The translations under genes and the position numbers were made by a program. From positions 56,621 to 120,620 of the forward strand of contig NZ_JQAR01000004.1 in NCBI RefSeq assembly GCF_001437155.1: a stretch of DNA of 64,000 nt. The letters are read 5' to 3'. This DNA is from Liquorilactobacillus mali. Lineage in GTDB: Bacteria > Bacillota > Bacilli > Lactobacillales > Lactobacillaceae. Every line of letters starts with the position of its first letter. The stretch's first letter is position 1. Below the pieces are notes generated by a model. The model did no database searches. It saw only the letters and a list, made by a program, of their open reading frames with translations, and had not been told where the DNA came from. Shown piece by piece: positions 38,823 through 47,308 of the stretch.

Positions 38823-39764
38823 ATGAAGAAAACAATAATTGCGGGATTTTTTATTTTGATGATTGGAATCCTCTTTACTGGGTATGGGTATATGAAGAAA
38901 GGTGCTAACCCATTATACATTGATGATTGGAAGCCCAAAGTATTAACAAAAGTAGCAAGCAAGAAAGTCTTATCGAAAAATGTTAGTTTTAAAAAAATAA
39001 ATATTAAAGATACCACAGATGATATTGTGATTACTAGAGGTTCACATTATCAAGTCAGCTATCAAGGGATTAAAGGATTTCAACCAAGTGTTTCGCTTTC
39101 CAATGGAAGTTTAAATATTCGGCAAAAAAAGAGTTTGAATAACCTCATTAGTATTTCAAACATAAACGAAGGTGGTCAAAAAGTGATAATTACAATTCCC
39201 AAAACAGTTACGTTACAAGACATTAGCGCAAACGTCACTGAAGGGGATATGGATATTCAAAATATTAAGACTCAAAAAATAGAAGTTAAAAGTATTGATG
39301 GTGATATTAGTATCATAAACATGACTGCAGATAGCCTTAAGATATATAATGAAAATGGGGATATTGAGATAGGGGCACAAAGTAAGATTACTGAGGGGTC
39401 ATTCTCATTAGTAAATGGCGACCTAACCGCGCATGAGAGTAGTTTCAGCAATGCTAATATGACTAACTCATACGGTGATATTGAACTTCTTAATTCAACT
39501 GTTAATGGTGGACAAGTCAAACTTACTGAAGGTGATTTTGAGGGTAAAAAGCTTGGTGTAACCGGCAAATTCAGTGTTACTAATAGAGATGGCGATAATA
39601 CGATATCACTCTCAAATAGCAGTAACATAGGATATTTGATGAGTACTAGTGATGGAGATAATACTTTATTTGGAAAAGATGTTGGGAGTCAAGTGACAGA
39701 AAAAACTAATCTAGTGAATCAAATCGAGTTAACGAATGAATCTGGAGATAACGAAATAAATTAA
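38823..39764 (+). CDS. DUF4097 family membrane-anchored beta-helix protein
   Basis: This 313-aa protein has one N-terminal membrane helix (about residues 5-22). It is followed by a repetitive beta-rich domain with recurring NGDI/DGDI/EGDM/SYGDIELL turns, the DUF4097 (adhesin-like, LiaX-like) pattern. The extracytoplasmic side is predicted. Related proteins sense or relay envelope damage in Enterococcus. It is only 2 bp from the upstream stop. Confidence 0.87.
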   Translation: MKKTIIAGFFILMIGILFTGYGYMKKGANPLYIDDWKPKVLTKVASKKVLSKNVSFKKINIKDTTDDIVITRGSHYQVSYQGIKGFQPSVSLSNGSLNIRQKKSLNNLISISNINEGGQKVIITIPKTVTLQDISANVTEGDMDIQNIKTQKIEVKSIDGDISIINMTADSLKIYNENGDIEIGAQSKITEGSFSLVNGDLTAHESSFSNANMTNSYGDIELLNSTVNGGQVKLTEGDFEGKKLGVTGKFSVTNRDGDNTISLSNSSNIGYLMSTSDGDNTLFGKDVGSQVTEKTNLVNQIELTNESGDNEIN

Positions 39765-39775
39765 GGTGGGGATAA

Positions 39776-40024
39776 ATGATGAAAAATAAGAAATTAATGA
39801 AGTCAAAAGATAAGGTGCTTTCAGGAGTGCTAGGCGGGGTTGCAGAATATTTAGATTTAGATAAAGCACTCGTGCGGATTATTGGTGCAATTCTAATAAT
39901 TTTTCCGGGTCAATTGATTATTGGAATAGTTATTTATATTATTGCAGCAGTGGTTATGCCAGAAGATGATGGCAGTAATCATTCGGATGACAATGTTGTT
40001 GAGGGCGAGTTTCGAGACAAATAA
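39776..40024 (+). CDS. PspC domain protein
   Basis: This 82-aa protein contains the PspC domain (KDKVLSGVLGGVAEYLDLDKALVRI) followed by one membrane helix and an acidic tail. AAGGTGGGGAT precedes two consecutive ATGs. It is the last gene of the PadR envelope-stress operon. PspC proteins act in membrane-stress responses. Confidence 0.9.
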   Translation: MMKNKKLMKSKDKVLSGVLGGVAEYLDLDKALVRIIGAILIIFPGQLIIGIVIYIIAAVVMPEDDGSNHSDDNVVEGEFRDK

Positions 40025-40060
40025 AGTTTAGTAGGCATGATACAGTGTATCTAAAAAATA

Positions 40061-40106
40061 AAAAAGGAGCGTGACAAAGTTTGCATTTTTGCACCGCTTC
40101 TTTTTT
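40061..40106 (+). terminator. terminator after the PspC gene
   Basis: AAAAAAGGAGCG pairs with CGCTTCTTTTTT around a long loop. It ends the PadR operon 240 bp before dltX. Confidence 0.65.
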
Positions 40107-40223
40107 GTGGAGCTAGGCGTGAACATTTTGTACTTTAGACAGGTATTAGTTTATTTTTTTACAGAAATATTACAAAATTAAACTGATTTTACAAATTCTT
40201 TAAGAAATCTTATGCGAAAATCA

Positions 40224-40300
40224 CTTGTAACAACTTACAAGAAATGTAATCATTGTAGTTATATAAATGTGAATTAATTGCGAATTAATTGTGAATTTTA
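40224..40300 (+). promoter_or_regulatory. repeats in the dlt control region
   Basis: Two elements lie here. CTTGTAA-CAAC-TTACAAG (40224-40241) is a perfect 7-bp-arm palindrome, overlapping TTACA-N5-TGTAA. Then an 11-bp unit G(T/C)GAATTAATT is repeated at 40269 and 40280, with a partial third copy at 40291. Such phased repeats suit a response regulator. No sharp -35/-10 pair can be assigned, although TATATA at about 40260 is a candidate -10. The rest of the 320-bp gap is AT-rich. Confidence 0.55.
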
Positions 40301-40347
40301 TATGAGTCTAAAATTATTAATAATCAAGGGATTTGGGGGGATTTTGT

Positions 40348-40497
40348 TTGAAAGAGTTTAGTAATATGCTGATTAAAAACGAAGTTACAAAATTTCTTTT
40401 TAAAACTGTTTTTTATGCAGTTATTATAATGGGCTTAGTGTACTTATTTAGTTATAGCGGCATGACTGGTCCGCACTTTATTTATAACGAGTTTTAA
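40348..40497 (+). CDS. dltX: D-alanylation small protein DltX
   Basis: This 49-codon gene starts TTG at 40348 after GGGGGG. It has one membrane helix (about residues 15-35) and the family C-terminal motif GPHFIYNEF. DltX is the short membrane component that precedes dltA in most Firmicutes and is needed for D-alanylation of teichoic acids. It lies 18 bp before dltA. Confidence 0.92.
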   Translation: MKEFSNMLIKNEVTKFLFKTVFYAVIIMGLVYLFSYSGMTGPHFIYNEF

Positions 40498-40515
40498 AGG
40501 GGGATGGTTTAAATC

Positions 40516-42036
40516 GTGAATATTATTCAACAAATCGACAAATGGTCCGAAATAATACCAGGTGCAACTGTTTATGATTATCTGGGTGATAGGAGAACAT
40601 ATTCAGAGTTGAGAAAGATGTCGGATTCTTTAGCTCAGAAATTAATAGATTTAGAATTACCCAAAAAAGCACCCATTTTGGTATTTGGGGGACAAACTTT
40701 TGAGATGCTGGTTTCTTTTTTAGCCATAGTAAAAGCGGGTCACTCATATGTACCGTTAGATTGTGAATCGCCAAATGAAAGAATTATACAAATTGCCGAA
40801 ATAGCAAAACCTGCTGCATGTATTGCTGTTGAAAAGCTACCAGTAAAAATAGACGGTCTCACTATATTGGATAGCGAAGAACTGGCAGAGGTCTTTGCTG
40901 GGGAGGAAAGAGAGTTTGATGCCACTGAATATCAGGTTAGTGGTGATGATATCTTCTACACGATCTTTACTTCAGGGACTACTGGTGTACCAAAGGGAGT
41001 ACAAATAAGTGCTAATAATCTACAAAGTTTCTTGAATTGGATGAAGAGCGATTTTGGAATTACAGCTGGAAAGACATTTTTGGCACAGCCAGCATACTCA
41101 TTTGATCTATCAGTGATGTCTATTTATCCTGCATTAACACAAGGCGGAAAATTGACAGTATTACCAAAGAAGGTAACTGCTAACTTTAAAGATCTGTTTG
41201 AACTGCTGCCAAAACTTAAACTAAATATTTGGGTCTCAACACCTTCATTCATGGATATTTGCTTGCTTGATAAGCATTTCAATGAAGATAATTATCCCAC
41301 AATAACACACTTCTTATTTTGTGGGGAAGAATTAACACATGAAGCAGCAAAGAAGTTGAATGAGCGCTTTCCAAATGCAAGTATTTATAATACGTATGGC
41401 CCGACCGAGGCCACAGTTGCTGTCAGTCAAGTTCTAATTGACGAGAATATTCTTGCAGATTATCCAAGACTACCAATTGGAGTTGCTAAGGAAGACACTG
41501 AATTATTGATTGTGGATGAGGATTTGCATGAAGTACCAAACGGGACATCAGGTGAACTGCTGATCATCGGTCCAAGTGTTTCCATAGGTTATTTGAATAA
41601 TCCTGAAAAAACACGGCAAGCATTTATCAATTATAAAGGAAGACATGCTTACCGGACTGGTGATTTAGCCGAAGTTGATAATCAGGGTCAATTGTTATAT
41701 CACGGCAGAATTGATTTTCAGGTGAAGCTCCACGGTTTCAGGATCGAACTTGAGGAAGTCGATCAACACTTGAATCAAGTTTCATTGGTTAAGCAGGCTA
41801 CATGTGCAACTAAGTATGACGCAAATCATAAGGCTACGCAGATTGTTGCCTATGTAGTACCAGAGCCAAATGATTATAAATCAGAATTTGCGTTGACAAA
41901 GGCAATCAAAAAAGAACTAACGACTTTGATGATGCCGTACATGATTCCACAAAAATATGTTTACGTGGAGTCGCTACCACTTACCAATAATGGCAAAGTT
42001 GATCGTAAGAAGATTCTGAATGAGGTCAATAGCTAA
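40516..42036 (+). CDS. dltA: D-alanine--D-alanyl carrier protein ligase DltA
   Basis: This adenylating enzyme activates D-Ala and loads it on DltC. ANL-family motifs are TSGTTGVPKGVQ (A3, about residue 152), NTYGPTEATVA (A5), YRTGDLAEV (A7), and the catalytic lysine in NNGKVDRKKI (A10). The start is GTG with GGGGGATGG upstream. 506 aa is normal. The stop overlaps the dltB start. Confidence 0.96.
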   Translation: MNIIQQIDKWSEIIPGATVYDYLGDRRTYSELRKMSDSLAQKLIDLELPKKAPILVFGGQTFEMLVSFLAIVKAGHSYVPLDCESPNERIIQIAEIAKPAACIAVEKLPVKIDGLTILDSEELAEVFAGEEREFDATEYQVSGDDIFYTIFTSGTTGVPKGVQISANNLQSFLNWMKSDFGITAGKTFLAQPAYSFDLSVMSIYPALTQGGKLTVLPKKVTANFKDLFELLPKLKLNIWVSTPSFMDICLLDKHFNEDNYPTITHFLFCGEELTHEAAKKLNERFPNASIYNTYGPTEATVAVSQVLIDENILADYPRLPIGVAKEDTELLIVDEDLHEVPNGTSGELLIIGPSVSIGYLNNPEKTRQAFINYKGRHAYRTGDLAEVDNQGQLLYHGRIDFQVKLHGFRIELEEVDQHLNQVSLVKQATCATKYDANHKATQIVAYVVPEPNDYKSEFALTKAIKKELTTLMMPYMIPQKYVYVESLPLTNNGKVDRKKILNEVNS

Positions 42037-43244
42037 TGATTAATATGCAGCCGTATCAAAATCCAACATATTTTATGTTGATAGCATTGACGTTATTACC
42101 AATAGTTATTGCAAATCTATATGAAAAGAAGATTTATTGGTATCAAACACTTATTTCTTTTGGTTTCCTGTTGTTATCCTTTGGAGGAATAAAGTGGCAT
42201 CAAGGAATTGCCTTGATTGTCTATGTCATTTTTGAAATATTTCTAATTAAGCTGTATTTCAATTACAGGTCAAAGTCTAACAATTCGTGGATATTTTATT
42301 TGACTGTTTTTGTAGCTATTATCCCCTTGATAATTGTTAAAGTTACACCTGCAATTTATGGTGGACAAGTCTCAATTATCGGTTTTTTGGGAATAAGTTA
42401 TATTACTTTCAAGATTGTCGGAATGATTATGGAGATTCGTGATGGGGCAATTAAGGAATTTAAATTGGGGCAAACGATTCAATTTTTGCTGTTCTTTCCA
42501 ACTATTTCTTCAGGACCAATCGACCGATATCGTCGATTTGTTGGGGATTACGATAACCAGCTTTCGCGCGAAAAATATTTGGATTTACTTGAAAAGGGAG
42601 TTTGGTATATTTTTCTGGGTTTCCTCTATAAATTCTTTATAGCATACTTTTTTGGCACACTTTTGATGCCGCAGGTTGCTCAAAATGCACTGACTCGTGG
42701 GGGAATATCTTGGTGGCTTGTTGCTTACATGTATGTCTATTCAATGGATTTGTTTTTTGATTTTGCAGGGTATAGTTTGTTTGCAGTTGGGACAAGTTAT
42801 ATTATGGGAATCGCTACTCCAATGAACTTCAACAGGCCATTTGCTGCCGCAAACATTAAGGAATTCTGGAATAGATGGCACATGTCATTATCATTTTGGT
42901 TTAGAGATTACATTTATATGCGGTTAGTATTTTTCATAATGAAGAATAAATTAATAAAGAGCCGCATAACAATCGCGAACCTAGGCTACTTAACATTATT
43001 TCTGATAATGGGATTCTGGCATGGGATAACTTGGTACTACATAGTCTATGGCCTGTTCCATGCGTGTGCAATCATTACTTGTGATGCATGGTTGCGCTTT
43101 AAGAAGAAACATCGGCAACAAATTCCAAGCAATCGTTTTACGAAAGCTTTTGCTATCTTTCTGACATTCAACACAGTTTGTTTTAGTTTCTTGATTTTCT
43201 CAGGTTTCTTGAACACAATGATGTTTCATCATATTATGAAATAA
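42036..43244 (+). CDS. dltB: D-alanyl transfer membrane O-acyltransferase DltB
   Basis: This MBOAT protein has about eleven membrane helices and 402 aa. It carries the D-Ala from DltC across to the outer face. The MBOAT histidine lies in MGFWHGITWYYIVYG (about residue 330), and the conserved NRPF ... EFWNRWHMSLSFWFRDY region precedes it. GAGGTC is 6-7 nt before the ATG. It overlaps dltA by one base. Confidence 0.95.
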   Translation: MINMQPYQNPTYFMLIALTLLPIVIANLYEKKIYWYQTLISFGFLLLSFGGIKWHQGIALIVYVIFEIFLIKLYFNYRSKSNNSWIFYLTVFVAIIPLIIVKVTPAIYGGQVSIIGFLGISYITFKIVGMIMEIRDGAIKEFKLGQTIQFLLFFPTISSGPIDRYRRFVGDYDNQLSREKYLDLLEKGVWYIFLGFLYKFFIAYFFGTLLMPQVAQNALTRGGISWWLVAYMYVYSMDLFFDFAGYSLFAVGTSYIMGIATPMNFNRPFAAANIKEFWNRWHMSLSFWFRDYIYMRLVFFIMKNKLIKSRITIANLGYLTLFLIMGFWHGITWYYIVYGLFHACAIITCDAWLRFKKKHRQQIPSNRFTKAFAIFLTFNTVCFSFLIFSGFLNTMMFHHIMK

Positions 43245-43261
43245 AAAGGGGAGTTTTTTAA

Positions 43262-43495
43262 ATGAAAGAAAAAATTATTGAAATTTTGCAAGACTTGACC
43301 GGAAGTGAAGAAGTTGCTACTAATCTTGACCTCAATCTCTTTGATACAGGACTGATCGATTCAATGGCAACAGTTCAACTATTACTTGAATTGCAAACAC
43401 AATGTGGGGTCGATGTACCAGTCTCAGAATTTGAGCGCAGTGAATGGGAGACACCTAACAAGATTATTGCGAAAGTTGAATCATTAAAGGCATGA
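43262..43495 (+). CDS. dltC: D-alanyl carrier protein DltC
   Basis: This 77-aa carrier has the phosphopantetheine serine in [12 protein letters not shown] (Ser about 37). It accepts D-Ala from DltA and hands it to DltB. AAAAGGGGAG precedes the ATG. It overlaps the dltD region by a few bases. Confidence 0.95.
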   Translation: MKEKIIEILQDLTGSEEVATNLDLNLFDTGLIDSMATVQLLLELQTQCGVDVPVSEFERSEWETPNKIIAKVESLKA

Positions 43496-43497
43496 GC

Positions 43498-44739
43498 ATG
43501 TTCAAAAGATTATTCTTGATTTTTGGACCAGTTGTGTGTGCAGCCATAATCGTTCTCGGTTTCTTATTCTCCCCATTCAGGCCAGATAAAATCTCACAGA
43601 GTACGATTCAAAAGGCTGCTCTTTCTCAGTCACCACAAGTTTTTAAGGGGATGGCTGTTAAACGTGCGGCTTTTAAGGAAAACTACGTTCCTTTTTTTGG
43701 ATCATCAGAGCTTTCAAGAATAGATGCACTTCATCCATCAGTACTGGCACAAAAGTATCATCGCAGTTATCGTCCTTTTTTGTTGGGGACTGCAGGAACT
43801 CAATCGATAACTCAGTTTTGGCAGATGCAGGGCTTTGGTAACGAATTAAATAATAAAAAAGCTGTGTTTATTATTTCACCGCAATGGTTTGTTAAAGGGG
43901 GAATTAATGCTGCAGCATTCAATTATTTTTATCCTCGTCCGGAAATTGTGAATTGGTTGCTGAAGGCAAAACCAACAACTGAGAACAGATATGCAGCTGA
44001 AAGATTATTGGCGCTTAATCCTAAAGATTCTACGGATGAAATTGATGATAGTGTCTTAAGGATTGCCGCTGGTCAACGGTTAACTAATTTTCAGAAAACA
44101 TATCTGCACTTAGTAAAAAATGAATTAGATCATGAAGATCAATTATTTTCAACAGTTTCGCTAAATAACAGAGAAGCGTTGATTAGGAAAAGAGAAAAAG
44201 AACTGCCTAAAGTTTATAATAAAGCTAAACTTGACAGGATAGGGTATGCACTTGGTAAGGCAAATACAACCAACAACTCATTGGATATTGATAATAATTT
44301 TTGGAAACACAAATTAAAACCGGTCTACAAAAAGTTGGCGGGAGAACAAAAAAACTTTAGTTATATCAAATCTGTCGAATATTCAGATTTTCAGCTTGTA
44401 TTAAACGAATTTGCAAAGCATCATATAAATGTTTTGTTTATTATCCCACCAATAAATGAGAAGTGGGCAAATTATACTGGTTTATCAATGTCGATGATTC
44501 AAGCATTTGATGACAAAATTACGTATCAACTGAAGTCTCAAGGATTCACACATATTGCAAATTTAACTAACTCTGGGACAAAACCTTACTTTATGCAAGA
44601 CACAATTCATCTTGGATGGAGAGGATGGCTAGCTGTCGACCAATATGTAAATCCTTTCTTGACGAAGAAACAGGCGAAGCCGCAATATAAAATGAATAAT
44701 TATTTTTATACAAAGAAATGGCAAAATTTGGATTACTAA
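43498..44739 (+). CDS. dltD: D-alanyl-lipoteichoic acid transfer protein DltD
   Basis: This has an N-terminal membrane anchor (about residues 5-22) and an extracytoplasmic SGNH-like domain with the serine segment FFGSSELSRID (about 65) and DTIHLGWRG near the C-terminus (His). It completes D-Ala transfer to teichoic acid. I prefer ATG 43498, seven nt after AAAGG. ATG 43492 overlaps dltC as ATGA but sits on the ribosome site. Confidence 0.93.
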   Translation: MFKRLFLIFGPVVCAAIIVLGFLFSPFRPDKISQSTIQKAALSQSPQVFKGMAVKRAAFKENYVPFFGSSELSRIDALHPSVLAQKYHRSYRPFLLGTAGTQSITQFWQMQGFGNELNNKKAVFIISPQWFVKGGINAAAFNYFYPRPEIVNWLLKAKPTTENRYAAERLLALNPKDSTDEIDDSVLRIAAGQRLTNFQKTYLHLVKNELDHEDQLFSTVSLNNREALIRKREKELPKVYNKAKLDRIGYALGKANTTNNSLDIDNNFWKHKLKPVYKKLAGEQKNFSYIKSVEYSDFQLVLNEFAKHHINVLFIIPPINEKWANYTGLSMSMIQAFDDKITYQLKSQGFTHIANLTNSGTKPYFMQDTIHLGWRGWLAVDQYVNPFLTKKQAKPQYKMNNYFYTKKWQNLDY

Positions 44740-44764
44740 TTTTAATTGGATCCTTTTTACCAAG

Positions 44765-44815
44765 TAAAAAAGAGACTTTTGCAAAATAATGATTTTGCGA
44801 AAGTCTCTTTTTTGG
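44765..44815. terminator. bidirectional terminator between dltD and yslB
   Basis: AAAAAGAGACTTTTGCAAAA pairs with TTTTGCGAAAGTCTCTTTTT almost perfectly, with A and T runs on the two sides. It serves both convergent transcripts. Confidence 0.8.
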
Positions 44816-44872
44816 AATGATTTTTAAAGTGAAGAACAGTTTTTCTATAAATAATAAAAACCTAAGTGCAAA

Positions 44873-45361
44873 TTATTCAGAAAAATGAAGTGGATTCTTT
44901 TCAGGAATCAACGCGATATCAATTGGATCATCAGGATCTAATTGAACTAAAAGCGAAACAATGCTGCTCCTTTTTTTGATATCTTTAATAATAGCTTCAC
45001 ACACGAAACCACTTTGCAGTTGAATTGTTTCTGCAAGAAAGCCGGTTTCCAATAAGAAGTCAGCTTGTTTGCTAACTTCATTGCGCAACTGAACAACTTC
45101 ACCCGATAATTCAAAGAGTTGTTGCTTTTTATTACTCTTAACTCGTTTTAAGTTTCCCCAGCCAGCTTTAGCAAAGAAGACCGTCAAATCATCATCTTTA
45201 GCAAGGTATATTTCACGTGCTAATCGCTTTCCTGCCCAATAAAGAATATTATGATTATCCCCAATTAGTTCGGGAACTAAGATGTCACGCATAACTTCAT
45301 AACCAAGGGTATTTGCTAACTCCTTTTTTTGTGACAGTTCTAAATACTTATTTACGTCCAT
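44873..45361 (-). CDS. DUF2507 / YslB family protein
   Basis: This 162-aa cytoplasmic protein is of the YslB family (heme NO-binding-like fold), function unknown. Pattern: LGYEVMRDILVPELIG near the N-terminus, WAGKRLAREI, and FLLETGFLAETIQLQ. AAGGAGAGTC precedes the start on the minus strand. It is the only core gene in this stretch transcribed leftward apart from the FMN protein. Confidence 0.85.
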   Translation of the reverse strand: MDVNKYLELSQKKELANTLGYEVMRDILVPELIGDNHNILYWAGKRLAREIYLAKDDDLTVFFAKAGWGNLKRVKSNKKQQLFELSGEVVQLRNEVSKQADFLLETGFLAETIQLQSGFVCEAIIKDIKKRSSIVSLLVQLDPDDPIDIALIPEKNPLHFSE

Positions 45362-45525
45362 GACGACTCTCCTTTAATTCAATCTACCATCTAATTATAC
45401 ATTGAAATGCCTAAGAAAGTTGTAACTAATTTAAAATTTAAATAATAGTGAAGACTTTTGCTACTAACAAGGTTTATCTGTATAATTAATGAAGAAAACA
45501 ACATTATTTAATTGTGGGGTTTGTT

Positions 45526-46125
45526 ATGAAAAAAATATTGATAGCAACAAAAAATGAAGGAAAGGCTCGTGAATTCAGGGCTTTTTTTGAACCAAAAGGT
45601 TTCAGGGTTGAGACTCTAAATGAATTAAAGGAAATACCAGAGATTATTGAAGATGGACAAACCTTTGAAGAAAATGCCTTGATTAAGGCACAGTCACTGA
45701 CAGATGTGCTGCAGACTGTTGTGGTGGCTGATGATTCTGGATTGATGGTAGATGCACTTGGCGGTGAGCCAGGCATTTATTCTGCACGCTATGCAGGTGA
45801 TCATGACGATAGTGCTAATAACAAGAAGTTACTTGAGAAGTTGAAGGATGTTCCTGATGAAAAGAGGACTGCAACATTTCATACTTCATTAGTCGTTACC
45901 CGTATTGGGAAGAAACCACTTGTGGTTAATGGAGATGTTAAAGGAAAAATTCTGAAAAAATTACAGGGCAATGATGGTTTTGGGTATGATCCATTATTTT
46001 ATTTACCCGAACTTGACAAGACTTTCGCAGAACTAACACCTGCTGAAAAGAACAAGGTTAGTCATCGCGGGCGAGCAATCAAGAAATTAAGTGAAAAATT
46101 TGATGATTGGTGGGTTAAAGAATAA
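45526..46125 (+). CDS. rdgB: XTP/dITP diphosphatase (RdgB/HAM1 family)
   Basis: This enzyme removes non-canonical purine nucleoside triphosphates. Family motifs are LIATKNEGKAREF at the N-terminus, VVADDSGLMVDALGGEPGI (about 65-85), NDGFGYDPLFY and SHRGRAIKKL. GTGGGGTTTG lies before the ATG at 45526. An earlier in-frame start at 45514 sits on the ribosome site. The stop overlaps the next start. Confidence 0.95.
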   Translation: MKKILIATKNEGKAREFRAFFEPKGFRVETLNELKEIPEIIEDGQTFEENALIKAQSLTDVLQTVVVADDSGLMVDALGGEPGIYSARYAGDHDDSANNKKLLEKLKDVPDEKRTATFHTSLVVTRIGKKPLVVNGDVKGKILKKLQGNDGFGYDPLFYLPELDKTFAELTPAEKNKVSHRGRAIKKLSEKFDDWWVKE

Positions 46126-46652
46126 TGGGTGAGAAAATACTAGTAGTTAGTGATAGTCATGGAGATCGTGATATTTTAGTAAAGCTCTTGGAAAAGTATA
46201 AGGGACATGTCAGTGCAATGTTTCATTGTGGTGACTCAGAGCTCGAACCAGACGATGAGTTGTTCAATGATTTTCATGTGGTAATTGGAAATTGTGATTA
46301 TGATACTAGATTTGCAAAGAAAATAATTGTAAAAGTTGGTTCAGAAACTGTTTTGCTGACCCATGGACATCTATATGGTGTAAATAGTGGCTTGAATAGC
46401 TTGAATCTCTTGGCACAGGAAAACGGAGCAACAATTGCATTATTCGGCCATACACACCTCTTAGGTGCAGAGATGAACAATGGCTGTTTATTCCTTAACC
46501 CAGGCAGTATTAGTTTCCCAAGGGGGAAATACAGCTACATAGGCGGAACCTATGCGCTGATTGATGCTGATGCTCAAAAGCTGCATGTACAATTCTATAA
46601 CCGCGCTTTTGAACCTGTTCCTGACTTAGCAGTTGATTATAAAAGATGTTAG
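46125..46652 (+). CDS. YfcE/MJ0936-type metallophosphodiesterase
   Basis: This 175-aa calcineurin-like phosphoesterase shows all metal motifs: VVSDSHGD, HCGDSE, VIGNCDYD, LTHGHLYG and FGHTHLLG. It overlaps rdgB by one base (TAATG), the usual rdgB-yfcE pair in Lactobacillales. The substrate is unknown; cyclic or bis-p-nitrophenyl esters are cleaved by relatives. Confidence 0.92.
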   Translation: MGEKILVVSDSHGDRDILVKLLEKYKGHVSAMFHCGDSELEPDDELFNDFHVVIGNCDYDTRFAKKIIVKVGSETVLLTHGHLYGVNSGLNSLNLLAQENGATIALFGHTHLLGAEMNNGCLFLNPGSISFPRGKYSYIGGTYALIDADAQKLHVQFYNRAFEPVPDLAVDYKRC

Positions 46653-46848
46653 GTTGAGAAATGAATACAGATTTGAGAAAATTGTATATTAGATTATTGA
46701 AATGGAGCGTAACTACAGTTTTCTTCATGGTTTCACGTCAATTTGTCAATAGTCAGATATTTGACATTGTTATAATTTTCTGTGTCTGTTATTGCATCAT
46801 TATTTTTATGTTCTGTTGCTATCTTCAATTTTTCGGTAAAAAATAGTG

Positions 46849-46876
46849 TTGACATTACTCAAAATGAATGTATAAT
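46849..46876 (+). promoter_or_regulatory. promoter of tRNA-Glu
   Basis: TTGACA (46849-46854), 16 bp, TATAAT (46871-46876): a consensus stable-RNA promoter. Confidence 0.8.
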
Positions 46877-46889
46877 AATAAGAGTATTT

Positions 46890-46962
46890 TGCCCGTTGGT
46901 CAAATTGGTTAAGACGTCGCCCTCTCAAGGCGGAGTTACGGGTTCGATCCCCGTACGGGCGA
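46890..46962 (+). tRNA. tRNA-Glu (anticodon CUC)
   Basis: The cloverleaf folds with acceptor TGCCCGT/ACGGGCG (first pair U-G), D-arm GTC/GAC, and anticodon stem TCGCC/GGCGG with loop CTCTCAA (anticodon CUC). The T-arm is ACGGG-TTCGATC-CCCGT. CCA is not encoded. The body resembles Firmicute tRNA-Glu. CUC reads only GAG. Confidence 0.9.
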
Positions 46963-47063
46963 TATGTTGAAGCAAAATACGTGTCCATCATTTAATTAGG
47001 ATGGACTTTTATTTTGCGGAAGCAGAACCAGTTTTCTTGTCCTTCAATGACATTATGTATATA

Positions 47064-47092
47064 TTGACAAGTAAATGAATAAGTATTACTAT
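47064..47092 (+). promoter_or_regulatory. promoter of tRNA-Gln
   Basis: TTGACA (47064-47069), 17 bp, TACTAT (47087-47092). Confidence 0.65.
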
Positions 47093-47114
47093 TAAATAGT
47101 TATTTTTAATTCAT

Positions 47115-47187
47115 TGGGCATTCGCCAAATTGGTAAGGCAGCGGACTCTGAATCCGCAATGTACTGGTTCGAGTCCAGTATGCCCAA
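47115..47187 (+). tRNA. tRNA-Gln (anticodon CUG)
   Basis: Acceptor TGGGCAT/ATGCCCA is perfect. The anticodon stem is GCGGA/TCCGC with loop CTCTGAA, anticodon CUG. The T-arm is ACTGG-TTCGAGT-CCAGT. CCA is not encoded. The phage integrase gene begins its 3' end 122 bp downstream, so this gene is the likeliest attachment target. Confidence 0.92.
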
Positions 47188-47200
47188 TTGTAAGTGTATA

Positions 47201-47247
47201 AACACCGTTATCTAAGTTTAAAAGCCTAGTATAACGGTGTTTTTTTG
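47201..47247 (+). terminator. terminator after tRNA-Gln
   Basis: A perfect 11-bp inverted repeat AACACCGTTAT/ATAACGGTGTT is followed by seven T. Confidence 0.85.
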
Positions 47248-47283
47248 TTATCCATGTTCAACGGAAATCAACTAATTATAACT

Positions 47284-47305
47284 TTTGTTAGCCCTTTGTT
47301 AGCCC
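47284..47305. repeat. tandem 11-bp repeat at the 3' end of int
   Basis: Two exact adjacent copies of TTTGTTAGCCC lie directly beyond the integrase stop codon, between int and tRNA-Gln. They may be integrase arm-type sites or part of the attachment region. Confidence 0.7.
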
Positions 47306-47308
47306 TTT

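Noticed and set aside
46661-46846. 61-codon open frame after the YfcE-type gene
   Set aside because: Only a poor ribosome site (AGGTTGAGAA), Cys- and Phe-rich AT-driven composition, and no family. It runs up to the tRNA promoter region.
46782-46970. 62-codon frame across tRNA-Glu
   Set aside because: It overlaps a clear tRNA gene and its promoter and lacks a ribosome site.
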